Part shown: positions 42,737 through 52,274 of the stretch, piece after piece
Layout: each line of letters starts with the position of its first letter
How positions within the stretch are numbered: position 1 is the first letter of the stretch
Assembly (NCBI GenBank): GCA_003477405.1
Contig: QUDE01000002.1
Coordinates: forward strand, 207,541-271,540
Length of the DNA stretch: 64,000 nucleotides
From: Ruminococcaceae bacterium AM07-15
GTDB lineage: Bacteria; Bacillota; Clostridia; Oscillospirales; Butyricicoccaceae
Direction: 5' to 3'
Notes under the pieces: model-generated
Told to the model about the DNA's origin: nothing
Database searches by the model: none
The model's input: only the letters and a program-made list of their open reading frames with translations
Position numbers and translations under genes: made by a program

Positions 42737-45100
42737 TTATCCGATTTGCGGATGTTCCTCAGGGGCAGCTGGTGCCTCTTTCACAGGAGGCTGGATTTTT
42801 TCCAGACTGACGGTGGCCTTGAACAGGTCGCCGTCCACTGTGATGGTAAAGACTCCACCCTGGAGCTCCACCAGGTTTTTGGCGATGGCCAGCCCCAGAC
42901 CATTGCCTTCGCTGTGGCGGGAGGCGTCTCCCCGCTTGAACCGCTCCATCAGCTCGGAGGGGTCCACATTCAGCTCATAGGCGGAAATGTTCTTGACGGT
43001 AAAGGCGGCCTTTCCCTCCTGCTCATCCACATCCAGATAGACGCGGGAGGAAGGCATGGCGTATTTGAACACATTGGACAACAGGTTTTCCACCACACGC
43101 CACAGCAGTTTGCCGTCGGCCTTGACCCATACGCCCTGGGCCGGAAGATGAATGCGGAAATCCAGCCCCGACTGCTCCATCTTGTCACTCAGCTCGCCCA
43201 TGCCCTGACGGATCAGGCTGCACAGTTCCACCGGCGCCAGATCCACCTGGATGTTGCCGCTGGCCGCTTTGGACACTTCGAAGAGATCGTCGGTGAGCAT
43301 TTTCAGCCGCTGGGCCTTCTGGCCGATGACCTGGCAATAGCGGGAGGCGTTGGGGCTCTGGAGCCCCTCTTTCTGCAAAAGATCGGCGTAGGTGATGATG
43401 CTGGTGAGAGGGGTGCGGATGTCATGGGACACATTGGTGATCAGTTCCGATTTCATCCGCTCGCTTTTCAGCTCGCTTTCCACGGCGTTGTGCAGGCCGT
43501 CGGCGATGGAGTTCACATCATCGGCCAGGCCGGCGAAAAACCGCTCATCCCCCAGGTCGATCTGATGGGTCAGGTCTCCCTGGCGCACCAGGCTCACCCC
43601 TTCCCGCACCTTCTGGTAGGCCGAGGCCATTTTGCCCACAAAAAGCACAGCGGCGATGATCAGAGCGATGCTCAGGGGGAAAACAATGGCCAGAAGCAGG
43701 CAGAAAGATCCATACAGGCCGGTGAACAGCATCGCCCGCTTGACGGTAAGTTCCTTCCGGGACAGCTCGCGGAAGGCCCGGGCCGCCTTGCGGAAAGGAG
43801 CCGCCAGCAGCCGGAAGAAATGGCGCAAAAGGCAGCTTTTCCAGAAAGTGCGGGCTTTGAAGCGGCGGCCGAAGGAGAGCAGAATGGCGGTGATCACCAG
43901 AAATACGGCCCAGGAACAAAGGGCCAGAAGGTCCGGCTCCTGGTACTGCCAGGAAAGCAGGATGGAAAAAACATACCCGCCCACGGCCAGGCCCCCCAGG
44001 GCCAGAAGGACTTCGGTAAAGACACGATCGATAAAATACAGCCGGATCTCATCTCCTTTTCGTTTTCGTCCGCAGGTACGCAGCAGGTATCCCAGCAAAA
44101 ACAGCGTGATGAGGAAGGCTCCGCCGATCTGGGAGAGATACTGGATGGTCAGCTCCCGATTGGCCGTCACCTGCTCCTGCATCTGCAAGGGGTAGTCATC
44201 GGTAAACCAGATGTAAGCGGTATCTTCTTCGTCATAGGACAGCAGGGACTCCCGAAGCTGAGTCGACAGCCAGCCATAGCTGTTCTGGGTGTTGAAAGCA
44301 CCCCCCGATTGATAGGAGAAATGTTCATCATAAATATCTCCCTCCACGCGGCTTTCCCCCATCTGGATCTGCACTTCGCCCTTTTTCATCAGAAGGAAGA
44401 TCTCTGCCTGCTGAGCCTGCACGGCCTCTTCTTCCGATGCGTTGGCGAAAGTCTTTTCCCCATGGCGGATATAATAGCGCAAAGCGGGCTGGGTTTGCAG
44501 GTTGCGCATCTGCCAGCGGTAATCGGACAGCTGGATGCGGATGAGCTCCTGAGGAATCTGCTGGATCTGCTGCTGGTTTTCCGATTCGAACTGGGCCAGA
44601 GGCTCCGGGGCCTCTGGGCCTTCCCGGCGCATGATGAACTTCCCGTCCTCGCTGCGGGAAAGGGCAAAAGTGCTCTGGTTGATCAGTTCGTTCAGGGCAT
44701 CCTGCCAATAGGTTCCGTCCGGCGTGGTCAGTTCATAGGCCGTTTCCACGCCTTTCGTATCGTAATTGTAGGAATAGTTGTAAAATGCCTCAGACACCAG
44801 CTGATAATAGGCGTTGCGCAGATCGGACTGGGTGAGGGATTTGCCCGCTTGGATGGACTCCTCCCCTTCATACTTGGTGGCCACATGCAAAACAGCGTCC
44901 TCCAGCAAAAGGGTGTCCCGGAACACAGCAGAATCGTTTTCATAGCTTTCGGCCAGCGTGGGCATAAAGCTGCCTGCGCTTGCTTTCCCCGCCAGGTCGA
45001 AGATCTGACAGGCTCCCCTGGAAAAGCACGCCGCCGCCAACACAAGGGCCACGGCCTTCAAATACCAGGGATGACTAAATTTTCTCGATTTTGTATCCAA
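42737..45100 (-). CDS. Large sensor histidine kinase with extracellular domain
   Basis: This is a 787-residue membrane kinase. After an N-terminal membrane helix (about residues 12-30) comes a long extracytoplasmic domain (to about 320) with no recognised ligand fold. Four to five hydrophobic segments follow (about 325-345, 365-385, 395-415 and 460-490), then a HAMP-like linker. The phospho-acceptor His is in VSHDIRTPLTSI (about residue 558), with an N box and a G box (GNGLGLAIAKNLVEL) in the ATPase domain. It overlaps the response regulator gene by 26 bp. The signal is unknown. Confidence 0.92.
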   Translation of the reverse strand: MDTKSRKFSHPWYLKAVALVLAAACFSRGACQIFDLAGKASAGSFMPTLAESYENDSAVFRDTLLLEDAVLHVATKYEGEESIQAGKSLTQSDLRNAYYQLVSEAFYNYSYNYDTKGVETAYELTTPDGTYWQDALNELINQSTFALSRSEDGKFIMRREGPEAPEPLAQFESENQQQIQQIPQELIRIQLSDYRWQMRNLQTQPALRYYIRHGEKTFANASEEEAVQAQQAEIFLLMKKGEVQIQMGESRVEGDIYDEHFSYQSGGAFNTQNSYGWLSTQLRESLLSYDEEDTAYIWFTDDYPLQMQEQVTANRELTIQYLSQIGGAFLITLFLLGYLLRTCGRKRKGDEIRLYFIDRVFTEVLLALGGLAVGGYVFSILLSWQYQEPDLLALCSWAVFLVITAILLSFGRRFKARTFWKSCLLRHFFRLLAAPFRKAARAFRELSRKELTVKRAMLFTGLYGSFCLLLAIVFPLSIALIIAAVLFVGKMASAYQKVREGVSLVRQGDLTHQIDLGDERFFAGLADDVNSIADGLHNAVESELKSERMKSELITNVSHDIRTPLTSIITYADLLQKEGLQSPNASRYCQVIGQKAQRLKMLTDDLFEVSKAASGNIQVDLAPVELCSLIRQGMGELSDKMEQSGLDFRIHLPAQGVWVKADGKLLWRVVENLLSNVFKYAMPSSRVYLDVDEQEGKAAFTVKNISAYELNVDPSELMERFKRGDASRHSEGNGLGLAIAKNLVELQGGVFTITVDGDLFKATVSLEKIQPPVKEAPAAPEEHPQIG

Positions 45101-45761
45101 TTCCCCATACCACCTTCAGATATTTCGGCTCTTTGGGATTGATCTCGATCTTCTCCCGAATGCGCCGTACATGTACCGCAACGGTGTTTTCCGGGCTGTA
45201 GGCCGGCTCGTTCCACACCTGCTCATAGATCTGCTCGATGGAAAAGACCCGGCCGGCGTTTTTGGTGAGGAGCAAAAGAATTTTGTACTCCACTGGCGTC
45301 ATGCGCACCGGCTCGCCGTCCACCGTCACCTCCTTGCGCTCGTCGTCCACCACCAGCTCTCCGGTTTGAAACACATGCTCGCTGCTTTGGGCGCTGCCCA
45401 GTTTGGTATAGCGCCGCAGCTGGGATTTCACCCGGGCGATCAGCTCCAAAGGATTGAAGGGCTTTGTCACATAATCGTCGGCGCCGATGTTGAGACCCAT
45501 GATCTTGTCGGTGTCCTCGCTTTTGGCCGACAGCATGATCACCGGAATGTTCCGGCTTTCCCGAATCTTCAAGGTGGCCCGGATGCCGTCCATCTTGGGC
45601 ATCATCACATCCATGATGATCAGATGGATGGTCTCCCTGTCCAGCACCTCCAGGGCCTCCTGGCCGTCATAGGCTTTGAAGATCTCATAACCTTCGTTTT
45701 TCAGATAGATCTCAATGGCTTCCACAATTTCCTGCTGATCGTCGCAGACTAAGATGTTCAT
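45075..45761 (-). CDS. Response regulator, OmpR/PhoB family (VanR-like)
   Basis: This 228-residue regulator has a receiver domain with the phospho-acceptor Asp in IIMDVMMPKMDGI and the conserved Lys in VTKPFNPLELIARV. Its winged-helix output domain is marked by PVEYKILLLLTKNAGRVFS and VHVRRIREKIE. The ATG at 45761 is chosen, with AAAGGAGG and GGGGAA upstream; a GTG at 45767 is possible. Its last 26 bp overlap the sensor kinase gene, so the two are coupled. Target genes are not evident locally. Confidence 0.95.
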   Translation of the reverse strand: MNILVCDDQQEIVEAIEIYLKNEGYEIFKAYDGQEALEVLDRETIHLIIMDVMMPKMDGIRATLKIRESRNIPVIMLSAKSEDTDKIMGLNIGADDYVTKPFNPLELIARVKSQLRRYTKLGSAQSSEHVFQTGELVVDDERKEVTVDGEPVRMTPVEYKILLLLTKNAGRVFSIEQIYEQVWNEPAYSPENTVAVHVRRIREKIEINPKEPKYLKVVWGIGYKIEKI

Positions 45762-45865
45762 CCCCACTTCCCCTTTCCTCCTTTGCGGTACATCTGTATG
45801 GTATCAGATGGTTCTTTCTATGGGTTTTATAAAACTCTTTCAAAATTCTTAATTCTTCCAAATGG

Positions 45866-45892
45866 CAAAACAAGCGGCCGTCGGGCCGCTTG
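45866..45892 (-). terminator. Terminator of the isochorismatase/VOC unit
   Basis: CAAGCGGCC (45871-45879) pairs with GGCCGCTTG (45884-45892), followed by TTTTG on the minus strand. It is about 110 bp beyond the isochorismatase-like stop. Confidence 0.7.
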
Positions 45893-45999
45893 AGAGTGTC
45901 AAAAAAGTGGCTTTTGCCAATGAATAAGGGGTAACGCAAAAGGGCTTTTGCGCCATCACATATGTTTTTTTGCAGCTTATAAGGGCTGGTTGATCCGGT

Positions 46000-46518
46000 T
46001 TAAAGCACCTTTATCTGAAGGCTCTTCATCACCAGGAAAGCCGCCTGTTGGGCTTCTTCCGTGATGGCCGCCACACAGGCGGAATCCACCGTAACCTGAG
46101 TTTCGGGCAGAGCCGCTTTGCATAAAACGGCGTTGGAGATGACGCAGATATCGGTGACAACGCCGCACAGCTCGATCTCCTCATATCCCTTGCCTTCCAG
46201 CCACTTTGCCAGGGCCATGCTGCCGAAAGCAGGCTTTTCAAACTGGGGGCAGGAAGCGAGCAAATCGGCGGCTTTGCCGTAAAGCTGATGCCCTTCACTG
46301 CCTTTGATACAGTGGGGAATGGGCAGGTTCTTCCCTTCCTGGGTCTCCAGGTAATCTTCCCCGTGGGTGTCCAGAGTGTAGATGATATCCTGGCCCTCTG
46401 CCTGATAGGAGCGGATCTTTTCACACAGGGCTTCTTCGATCTCTTTGGCCGCGGGAAAGCCCAAGGCCCCGTCCACAAAATCCTTCTGATAGTCCACCAC
46501 GATCAAGAGCTTTTTCAT
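46000..46518 (-). CDS. Isochorismatase-family cysteine hydrolase (nicotinamidase-like)
   Basis: This 172-residue hydrolase has the Asp-Lys-Cys triad of the family: Asp in LIVVDYQKDFVDG (about residue 9), a Lys in the HCIKGSEG region and the nucleophilic Cys in GVVTDICVISNA (about 125). The cis-peptide Val preceding Thr-Asp is conserved. Homologues hydrolyse nicotinamide or similar amides; a nicotinamidase is plausible because the protein has a metal-site-like TLDTHGEDYL segment. It follows the VOC-family gene on the same strand after 9 bp. Confidence 0.9.
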   Translation of the reverse strand: MKKLLIVVDYQKDFVDGALGFPAAKEIEEALCEKIRSYQAEGQDIIYTLDTHGEDYLETQEGKNLPIPHCIKGSEGHQLYGKAADLLASCPQFEKPAFGSMALAKWLEGKGYEEIELCGVVTDICVISNAVLCKAALPETQVTVDSACVAAITEEAQQAAFLVMKSLQIKVL

Positions 46519-46527
46519 GCTGCCACC

Positions 46528-46896
46528 TCAGTCCAGTTTCTGAAATTCCAGAGTGTATCCATTGGGATCGGAAAGGAAAAAGGAATACACCGGGAAACGG
46601 GCGTGGTGCTGAGGAGCGCCCTTCACCTGGCAGGCCGGGTTGTCCTTGATGCGCTGGTACACTTCATCCACCTGCTCCCTGCTCTCACAGTTGAAGGAGA
46701 TGCACACGCCGGTGGCCATGGGCCGACCGTCCCCATATTCCACAAAGCCCAGATAACCATAGCCGGTGTCCAAAATCAGGTTTCCCTCTTTTTCCTGATG
46801 AATGGTCAGTCCCAGTACATTGGTATAATAGTCCCGGGTTTCCTGCTGGTTCTGACAGGGGAAAAAGACAACGCTGGATTCCATCCACTTTTTCAT
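46528..46896 (-). CDS. Glyoxalase/VOC superfamily protein
   Basis: This 122-residue single-domain vicinal-oxygen-chelate protein is built of two beta-alpha-beta-beta-beta units. Visible segments are NQQETRDYYTNVLGLTIHQE in the first half and YSFFLSDPNGYTLEFQKL at the end, where Glu and His positions could bind a metal. The start has GGAGGATG upstream. It is the first gene of a small unit with the isochorismatase-like gene. The reaction is not identifiable from sequence. Confidence 0.88.
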   Translation of the reverse strand: MKKWMESSVVFFPCQNQQETRDYYTNVLGLTIHQEKEGNLILDTGYGYLGFVEYGDGRPMATGVCISFNCESREQVDEVYQRIKDNPACQVKGAPQHHARFPVYSFFLSDPNGYTLEFQKLD

Positions 46897-46988
46897 GCTT
46901 TCACATCCTCCTCTTTTATGGGGTCACTACACCCATTATAGCAAGATTCCCCCGGCTCCACAAGGAGAGCCAGGGGAATTTACAGGCT

Positions 46989-49900
46989 TTAGATGGACTT
47001 TTCCACAAAGCGGGTGAGCATGGCGGCCACCTGGGCCCGGGTGCTCTCTTCGCTGGGATTGAGCTTTCCCTGCTCATCCCCCTGGAGAATGCCCTGTTCT
47101 GCACACCAGATCATGGCGTCCTGCGCCCAGGAGGCTACTGCGCTGCCATCGGAGAACTGTTCCAGAGCCTGGGCGCTTCCGGTCACTTCCGGAGAGCCTG
47201 CGGTCCGGTAGAGCATCACCGCCAGCTGCTGCCGGGTGACGGTGTCCTGAGGAGCCAGCTGGTTCCCTCCCACGCCCTGGATGATCCCATTTTCCGCAGC
47301 CCACTGGGCGGCCTGCTCATACCAAGCCCCCTGGGGCACATCCTCAAAGGGGAGACCGGCGGAAGAGACCGGCTGACCTTCCAGCCGGTGCAGCACCGTC
47401 ACCACCATGGCCCGGGTCATGGCGTCGTTAGGAGCAAAGGTATTTTCCATGGTACCAGAAAACAGCTGCCGTGCGCCGGTGAACTGGGCATAGGGTGCAA
47501 ACCAGTCTCCTTCTGCCACATCCCGGAAGGTGGCGGTGCGCTCTTCCAGGCGGATCAGGCCGGAGGCCTTCACCTGAAGGGCCACTTTTCCATCCCGCCA
47601 TACCGAGTAGGGCAAAACACGGGTGCTGCCGTCGGAGAGAACCTCCACCGCCACCACCTGGCGGCTGCCCTGCCAGGGGATGGAGAAGGATGCCTTGCCC
47701 GTCCCTTCCGGCAGGGAAACCTGCGCGCTCACCTGGCCGTCTGCTGTGGTGGTCACTTGGGCCGTGGCGCCGGTATTGCTGTCGGTGATCGTCACCGTAG
47801 TATCCTCACCGGGGTTTTCCGGTGTGGTACCGCCAGAGCCGCCGCCAATACCGCCGCCGGCACCTCCGCCTCCACCGATGCTTCCGCCACCACCAATGCC
47901 GCCGCCGGAGCCGCCTCCGCCCGGCGGGGTCACAGGCTCTTCGTCCTTGGTGGGCACATCCTGGATGGTTTCCCAGGCATTCTGCCGTGCGCTGGAAGCT
48001 TCCTCCGGGGTTTCCGCACGGCCGATGGCTGCCAGTCCCTGCTCCAGCGCCTGCTTCAGCTTCTGCTTTCCGGCATCGGAATAAAGGGACTGATCCAGAC
48101 TGTCAAAATCGCTTTGCAGTCCCACGGTTTCGCTGTGCTTTTGGTTGGAAAGCTCTTCCCGGGTGCGCAGGGCCTGGGGCAAAGCAGAGGCGATGGCGTC
48201 CTTTACCGGCTCTCCCAGGCTTTCGTACTGGGCCAGGGCATTTTGATAATCGCTGAGATGCTCCCCTTTCACTTGGTTGAGCGCCCGGGTGCTCAGGCCC
48301 CCCAGGGACTGCACCCACTGGGCCGCCTGGTGCAGATGTTCCAGCTGTCCGGCGGTATCCTGCAATGCCAGGGCGGCCTGGGCGGCCACCTGCTGTTTGT
48401 CCTGGGCATTTGTGAGAGAGCTGAGCTTTTCCAGCTGCTCCTGGGCCAGATCCGCAAGGGCCTGGGCAGCCAGGGTTTCACCCTGCCCGGCGTTTTCCTC
48501 CGTCAGGCCGTTTTGGAGCAGGGCCAGAACAGAACCATGGGCATTTTTCCATCCCGACACCACTTCTTCTGTCCGGTTCTGACGGGTGGGGACCTGCTTC
48601 ATGGCGGCGATGGCCTGATCCAGGGCGGCTTTCATCTCCCCTTTTTCCTGGGCGGCCTGGATGCTCTTGACGCCGTCGGCATAGGCTCGGGTCAGAGTGC
48701 CCCAGTCCTCCTGGGTGTAGCGGAGTTCTTCTCCATCGCCGCTCTGATAGGAGCGGAATTCCTTTTCCAGGGCCTGGATGTATTCCTTTTGCTGCTCTGC
48801 AATGGGGGTACGCCACACGGCGTACAGCTCCACGGTGCCTCCGGCCACCGGAGTCAGCCCGGTCACCTGGGCGCCGTTCAGATACTGAAGAGGCCCGCCA
48901 GAAGTCCGGGACCAACCCACCAGCTCCTTGCCTTCCTGGGTGAAGGCATCGGTGGTGAGGGTGACCGCCTTGTCATAGGTGGCTTCGATGGTCTGGGTGT
49001 CGCCGATGCCATCACCGGCATGGAGCTTCACGGTGTAGGAATTGGCCTTCCACTGGGCATAGAGCCGGGCCCGGTCTCCATCGGTATGTTCTCCGGCCAG
49101 GTTGCGCACCGTCTCGCCGTTCTGATAGGTGTGTTCGTCTCCGGTGGGCTGGGTATTCCAGTGGGAGAAGGTATAGCCCAGGCGGTGGAACTGGTTTTCC
49201 TGCAAAACCACATCCTGATCCCAGGTTCCCTGCTGCTTTTCCATGGAACCGGCGCCGCCGTTGCCATAAAAGACAATGGAATAGTTGTTGGGGACCCGGC
49301 GGCCGTAAAGGGTCTGGCCCTGGGCTTCCAGGGTTTCGAGAGCGGGGATGGTGTATTCTTCATCCAAGAACCACTCCACCCGGTCGTGGCCCAGAATGGG
49401 GTTTTGCTCTTCGTAATCGTCCCGGTATACCGTCAGGCCCGGCTGGTTGGGCAGATAGATGGTGCGCAGGTCGTTGTTCCGGCCCACAAACCCGCCCCCT
49501 TCCAGCTTGGTGTTGCCGCTCATGTCCAGAGTGGTCAGGTTGTTGTGGTCGATGTGCAGGAAGGTCAGGTTTTTCAGATGGCGCACATCGATGGAGGTCA
49601 GCTTGTTGTCAAAGGTCTCGATGAACTCCAGGGCGGCGTTGTCGGAAAGGTCCAGCTTTTCCAGCAGATTGTGCCGGGAATAAAGCCAGGACAGCTGATA
49701 ACAGCCCGACAGATTCAAGCTGGTCAGGTAGTTCATTTCGCAGTTGAGGGCGGTCAGCTGGCCTTTGCCGCTCATATCCAGGCTGGTTAGCCGGTTGAAG
49801 GAGCAGTTCACATAGTCCAGCTGATCGTTCTGGGACAGATCCAGATTGTTCAGCTGGTTGTTGGCACAGTACAGCTTTTTCAAGGCGGTGTTTTTGGACA

Positions 49901-50243
49901 CATCCAGCCGGGTCAGATTGTTGTAGGAGCAGTTGAGCACCTGGAGATTGGGGAAACTCTCCAGACCATCCAGGCTGGTCAGCCCCAGGCCGGACACATC
50001 CAGCTGGGTGACGCTCTGCCGTTCGCTGAGGGTCAGGACACCGTCGGTGCCGATGCCGCTGAGATTGTTTTTGTTTTTCAGCCAGTTTTTCAGAATGGGA
50101 TCGGAAAAGGTTTCTTCAATGGACAATTCCCCTTCCATGGAAGGGAGAGCGGAAGAATCTGCGGCCAGGGCAGACAAGGTCAGCTGCCCACAAAGCGCGG
50201 CCGCTGTCAGGGCGCTTGTGATCTTTTTCAAATTGGTATGCAT
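46989..50243 (-). CDS. SLH-anchored surface protein with leucine-rich and InlB-type repeats
   Basis: This is a 1084-residue exported protein. A signal peptide (about residues 1-27) is followed by a leucine-rich-repeat domain (about 85-271) whose units carry Asn/Leu motifs such as LDVSKNTALKKLYCANNQL. Two InlB B-like repeats (about 323-484) contain YSIVFYGNGGAGSM and LYAQWKANSYTVKLHAG. A helical FIVAR-like stretch with many Gln, Glu and Ala (about 485-765) leads to a glycine-rich linker (about 769-808) and a small beta domain. Three SLH repeats (about 906-1084, for example FRDVAEGDWFAPYAQF) anchor it to cell-wall polymer. It is probably an adhesin-like protein with an unknown ligand. It has a consensus promoter. 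Confidence 0.93.
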   Translation of the reverse strand: MHTNLKKITSALTAAALCGQLTLSALAADSSALPSMEGELSIEETFSDPILKNWLKNKNNLSGIGTDGVLTLSERQSVTQLDVSGLGLTSLDGLESFPNLQVLNCSYNNLTRLDVSKNTALKKLYCANNQLNNLDLSQNDQLDYVNCSFNRLTSLDMSGKGQLTALNCEMNYLTSLNLSGCYQLSWLYSRHNLLEKLDLSDNAALEFIETFDNKLTSIDVRHLKNLTFLHIDHNNLTTLDMSGNTKLEGGGFVGRNNDLRTIYLPNQPGLTVYRDDYEEQNPILGHDRVEWFLDEEYTIPALETLEAQGQTLYGRRVPNNYSIVFYGNGGAGSMEKQQGTWDQDVVLQENQFHRLGYTFSHWNTQPTGDEHTYQNGETVRNLAGEHTDGDRARLYAQWKANSYTVKLHAGDGIGDTQTIEATYDKAVTLTTDAFTQEGKELVGWSRTSGGPLQYLNGAQVTGLTPVAGGTVELYAVWRTPIAEQQKEYIQALEKEFRSYQSGDGEELRYTQEDWGTLTRAYADGVKSIQAAQEKGEMKAALDQAIAAMKQVPTRQNRTEEVVSGWKNAHGSVLALLQNGLTEENAGQGETLAAQALADLAQEQLEKLSSLTNAQDKQQVAAQAALALQDTAGQLEHLHQAAQWVQSLGGLSTRALNQVKGEHLSDYQNALAQYESLGEPVKDAIASALPQALRTREELSNQKHSETVGLQSDFDSLDQSLYSDAGKQKLKQALEQGLAAIGRAETPEEASSARQNAWETIQDVPTKDEEPVTPPGGGGSGGGIGGGGSIGGGGGAGGGIGGGSGGTTPENPGEDTTVTITDSNTGATAQVTTTADGQVSAQVSLPEGTGKASFSIPWQGSRQVVAVEVLSDGSTRVLPYSVWRDGKVALQVKASGLIRLEERTATFRDVAEGDWFAPYAQFTGARQLFSGTMENTFAPNDAMTRAMVVTVLHRLEGQPVSSAGLPFEDVPQGAWYEQAAQWAAENGIIQGVGGNQLAPQDTVTRQQLAVMLYRTAGSPEVTGSAQALEQFSDGSAVASWAQDAMIWCAEQGILQGDEQGKLNPSEESTRAQVAAMLTRFVEKSI

Positions 50244-50296
50244 TGGTTTTCTCCGTGGGATGATATTTCTCCGGCCTTTCAGGCCAAGATTGCCCC

Positions 50297-50325
50297 ATTA
50301 TACGGGCTTATGGCCTCTTTGTCAA
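50297..50325 (-). promoter_or_regulatory. Perfect-consensus promoter of the SLH surface protein gene
   Basis: On the minus strand, TTGACA (50320-50325) and TATAAT (50297-50302) are spaced by exactly 17 bp, about 54 bp upstream of the start. This is a full sigma-A consensus, so high expression is expected. Confidence 0.9.
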
Positions 50326-50365
50326 TGGTAATAACAGAAGGGATTCCAATGTTTGCAAAAATAAT

Positions 50366-50409
50366 AAAAAATCCGCTGGAGCCTGTTGGGGGCCACAGCG
50401 GATTTTTTT
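50366..50409. terminator. Bidirectional terminator after the DUF169 gene
   Basis: AAAAAATCCGCTG (50366-50378) pairs perfectly with CAGCGGATTTTTT (50396-50408), with T runs in both directions. It serves the DUF169 gene on the minus strand. Confidence 0.88.
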
Positions 50410-50419
50410 CAGAAAAAGA

Positions 50420-51238
50420 TCAATTTCTTTCTTCCTTGCGCAGACAAGCAGCGCGGGCATCGTATTCCATCAGGCCTGCACCGTAATTATAGCCTTCGTC
50501 CAGCTGGACTCCCAAAGCGTCAGGACTGTCCAGGGCGGCTAAAATTCTTCGTTTGTCCGGGGCGCTGTGCACTGGATTGATGGTTTTGATCATTCCATCC
50601 AACATACCATCCAGCATCCCGATGGGAAAAGCAGCCGCCAACTCCCCCTTATCAAACCGGCCATAGATACGGGTGCCCCGGCACAACAGGGAGATATTGA
50701 TATCATTGGTGTGATAAACTTTGGAAACCATGTCGGAACACATGGCCTGGTTTCCGTAGAAACAGAGATTCTGAGGGGCGCCATATTGGTAGGCATAGCC
50801 CTGCATCACCCGCATGATGGCCTCTGCAAAACCGGCGATGATGACAATATCCGCCTGGTCCATTTCCCGCAAGGGCCCCACTTCGATTCCATAAACCGGC
50901 ATATCAATAAACTGCATGGCCTGGGCAATCTGACGCGCCACCGTATGGGTCCGGCACAAGCCGCAGTACTGGATGCTGCGGCCCTGGGCAATGGCTGGAT
51001 CGGGCTTGCTCAGCCCCACGGCATAGCGGCCATAATCACAGGAGACAAGACCTTCCCGAATGATATAATGCTGCCCATCCATCGCATTGCGGATGTGAAA
51101 ACAAAAAGAACCCCGTTTGGGCGCTTCCGGCAGGGATGCAGCCTGATAATCGGCTTTGAAATCCAAAAAGCGTACGCCCACCACCTCATGTTGCAGCTCC
51201 AGGGCCAGAGCGATTTGCCCCAGTCGTTTTTCTTCCAT
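50420..51238 (-). CDS. DUF169 family protein
   Basis: This 272-residue soluble protein is of the DUF169 (COG2043) type, found mainly in anaerobes. Signature regions visible are LELQHEVVGVRFLDF near the N-terminus, a VSCDYGRYAVGL Cys site, IQYCGLCRTHTVARQ and FYGNQAMCSDM. Several conserved Cys could bind a metal or cluster, but no function is established for the family. The ATG at 51238 follows AGGTGGG; a longer in-frame extension covers the promoter. The upstream promoter has good -35 and -10 boxes, and the gene is monocistronic. Confidence 0.88.
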   Translation of the reverse strand: MEEKRLGQIALALELQHEVVGVRFLDFKADYQAASLPEAPKRGSFCFHIRNAMDGQHYIIREGLVSCDYGRYAVGLSKPDPAIAQGRSIQYCGLCRTHTVARQIAQAMQFIDMPVYGIEVGPLREMDQADIVIIAGFAEAIMRVMQGYAYQYGAPQNLCFYGNQAMCSDMVSKVYHTNDINISLLCRGTRIYGRFDKGELAAAFPIGMLDGMLDGMIKTINPVHSAPDKRRILAALDSPDALGVQLDEGYNYGAGLMEYDARAACLRKEERN

Positions 51239-51277
51239 GTTTCCCACCTGTTTTCGATATTTTTCCTGTCTTGTTTC

Positions 51278-51307
51278 AGTATAGGCAGGAAATGGACCTT
51301 TCGTCAA
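51278..51307 (-). promoter_or_regulatory. Promoter of the DUF169 gene
   Basis: On the minus strand, TTGACG (51302-51307) and TATACT (51278-51283) are spaced by 18 bp, about 40 bp upstream of the start codon. Confidence 0.75.
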
Positions 51308-51361
51308 ATTGATTTTTGCAATAATGAAACGGGGAAAAATCGAAAAAGCCGATGGATATTG

Positions 51362-52164
51362 CTACAAAAACAAAAGCAGGCTGACGGCCATCACCGCCAT
51401 GCCGGCGATGAGACCATAGATGGAAAGATGGTGCTCTCCATATTCCCGGGCCGCCGGGAGCAGCTCGTCAAAGGAGATGAACACCATGATCCCGCCCACG
51501 GCGGCGAACAACACGCCGAATACGCCGTCATTGAAAAAGGGACGCAGCACCAGCCAGCCCAGAAGAGCCCCCACCGGCTCGGCCAGTCCGGAGGACAGGG
51601 AGTAGAAAAAGGCTTTCCGCCGGGAGCCGGTGGCCTGGTAAATGGGCACTGATACGGCGATGCCTTCCGGAATGTTGTGCAGGGCGATGGCGGCCACGAT
51701 GGGCAGGGCTACGCCGGGCTCCTGCAAAGCGGAGACAAAGGTGGCCATGCCTTCAGGAAAATTGTGAATGCCGATGGCCAGGGCGGTGAAAATGCCCATG
51801 CGCATCAGCCCGGCCTCCCCCGGGGCTTTTTCCCCCTCTTGCTCCACCCCTTTGACTTCATGGGGATTTTCCGCCGAAGGGATGCATTTGTCGATGAGGG
51901 CGATGAGCAGCATCCCGCCGAAAAAGGCCGCCACCGTGGCCCAGCTGCCCCCTTTTCTCCCAGGGCGCCGGTGAGAAACTCCCGGGCCTTTTGCAGAATG
52001 TCGGTCATGGACACATAGACCATCACCCCTGCGGAAAAGCCCAGGGCGATGGAAAGAAACTTGCGGTTGGTCCGGCGGCTGACCAGGGCGATCAGGCTGC
52101 CGATGCCTGTGCTCAGCCCGGCCAGGGCGGTGAGCAGGAAGGCGTATAAAATGGAATGATCCAA
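51362..52164 (-). pseudogene. ZIP-family metal transporter gene, interrupted by a one-base frameshift
   Basis: The gene encodes a ZupT-like zinc/iron permease in two frames. The first part starts at a TTG at 52164 (GAAAGGAGAA upstream) and gives [17 protein letters not shown] through LTGALGEKG. The second frame continues with [20 protein letters not shown] and includes the metal-site helices [12 protein letters not shown] and [12 protein letters not shown]. The switch falls at AAAAGGGGG (minus strand, about 51948-51956). Adding one G would restore a 267-residue protein. It could be a real mutation, a sequencing error or a -1 frameshift site. Confidence 0.85.
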
Positions 52165-52274
52165 AAAGCATTCTCCTTTCGGTGTTTTTTTGGTTTGCGC
52201 CAGCTAACCTTGGGCCAGTGTATCATGTTCCCCCCTTTTGGTCAATGGGAGAAATTTTTGCCATGATCCTTGCC

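Noticed and set aside
42527..45142. Plus-strand open frame of about 870 codons over the sensor kinase
   Set aside because: Antisense shadow; the kinase on the other strand has all histidine kinase motifs.
47830..47935. Repetitive GC-rich stretch that could suggest a CRISPR or tandem repeat element
   Set aside because: It encodes the glycine-rich linker of the SLH protein; there is no spacer-repeat organisation.
47388..49790. Plus-strand open frame over the SLH protein gene
   Set aside because: It is antisense to LRR, InlB and SLH repeats; its His/Gly-rich sequence results from the complementary codons.
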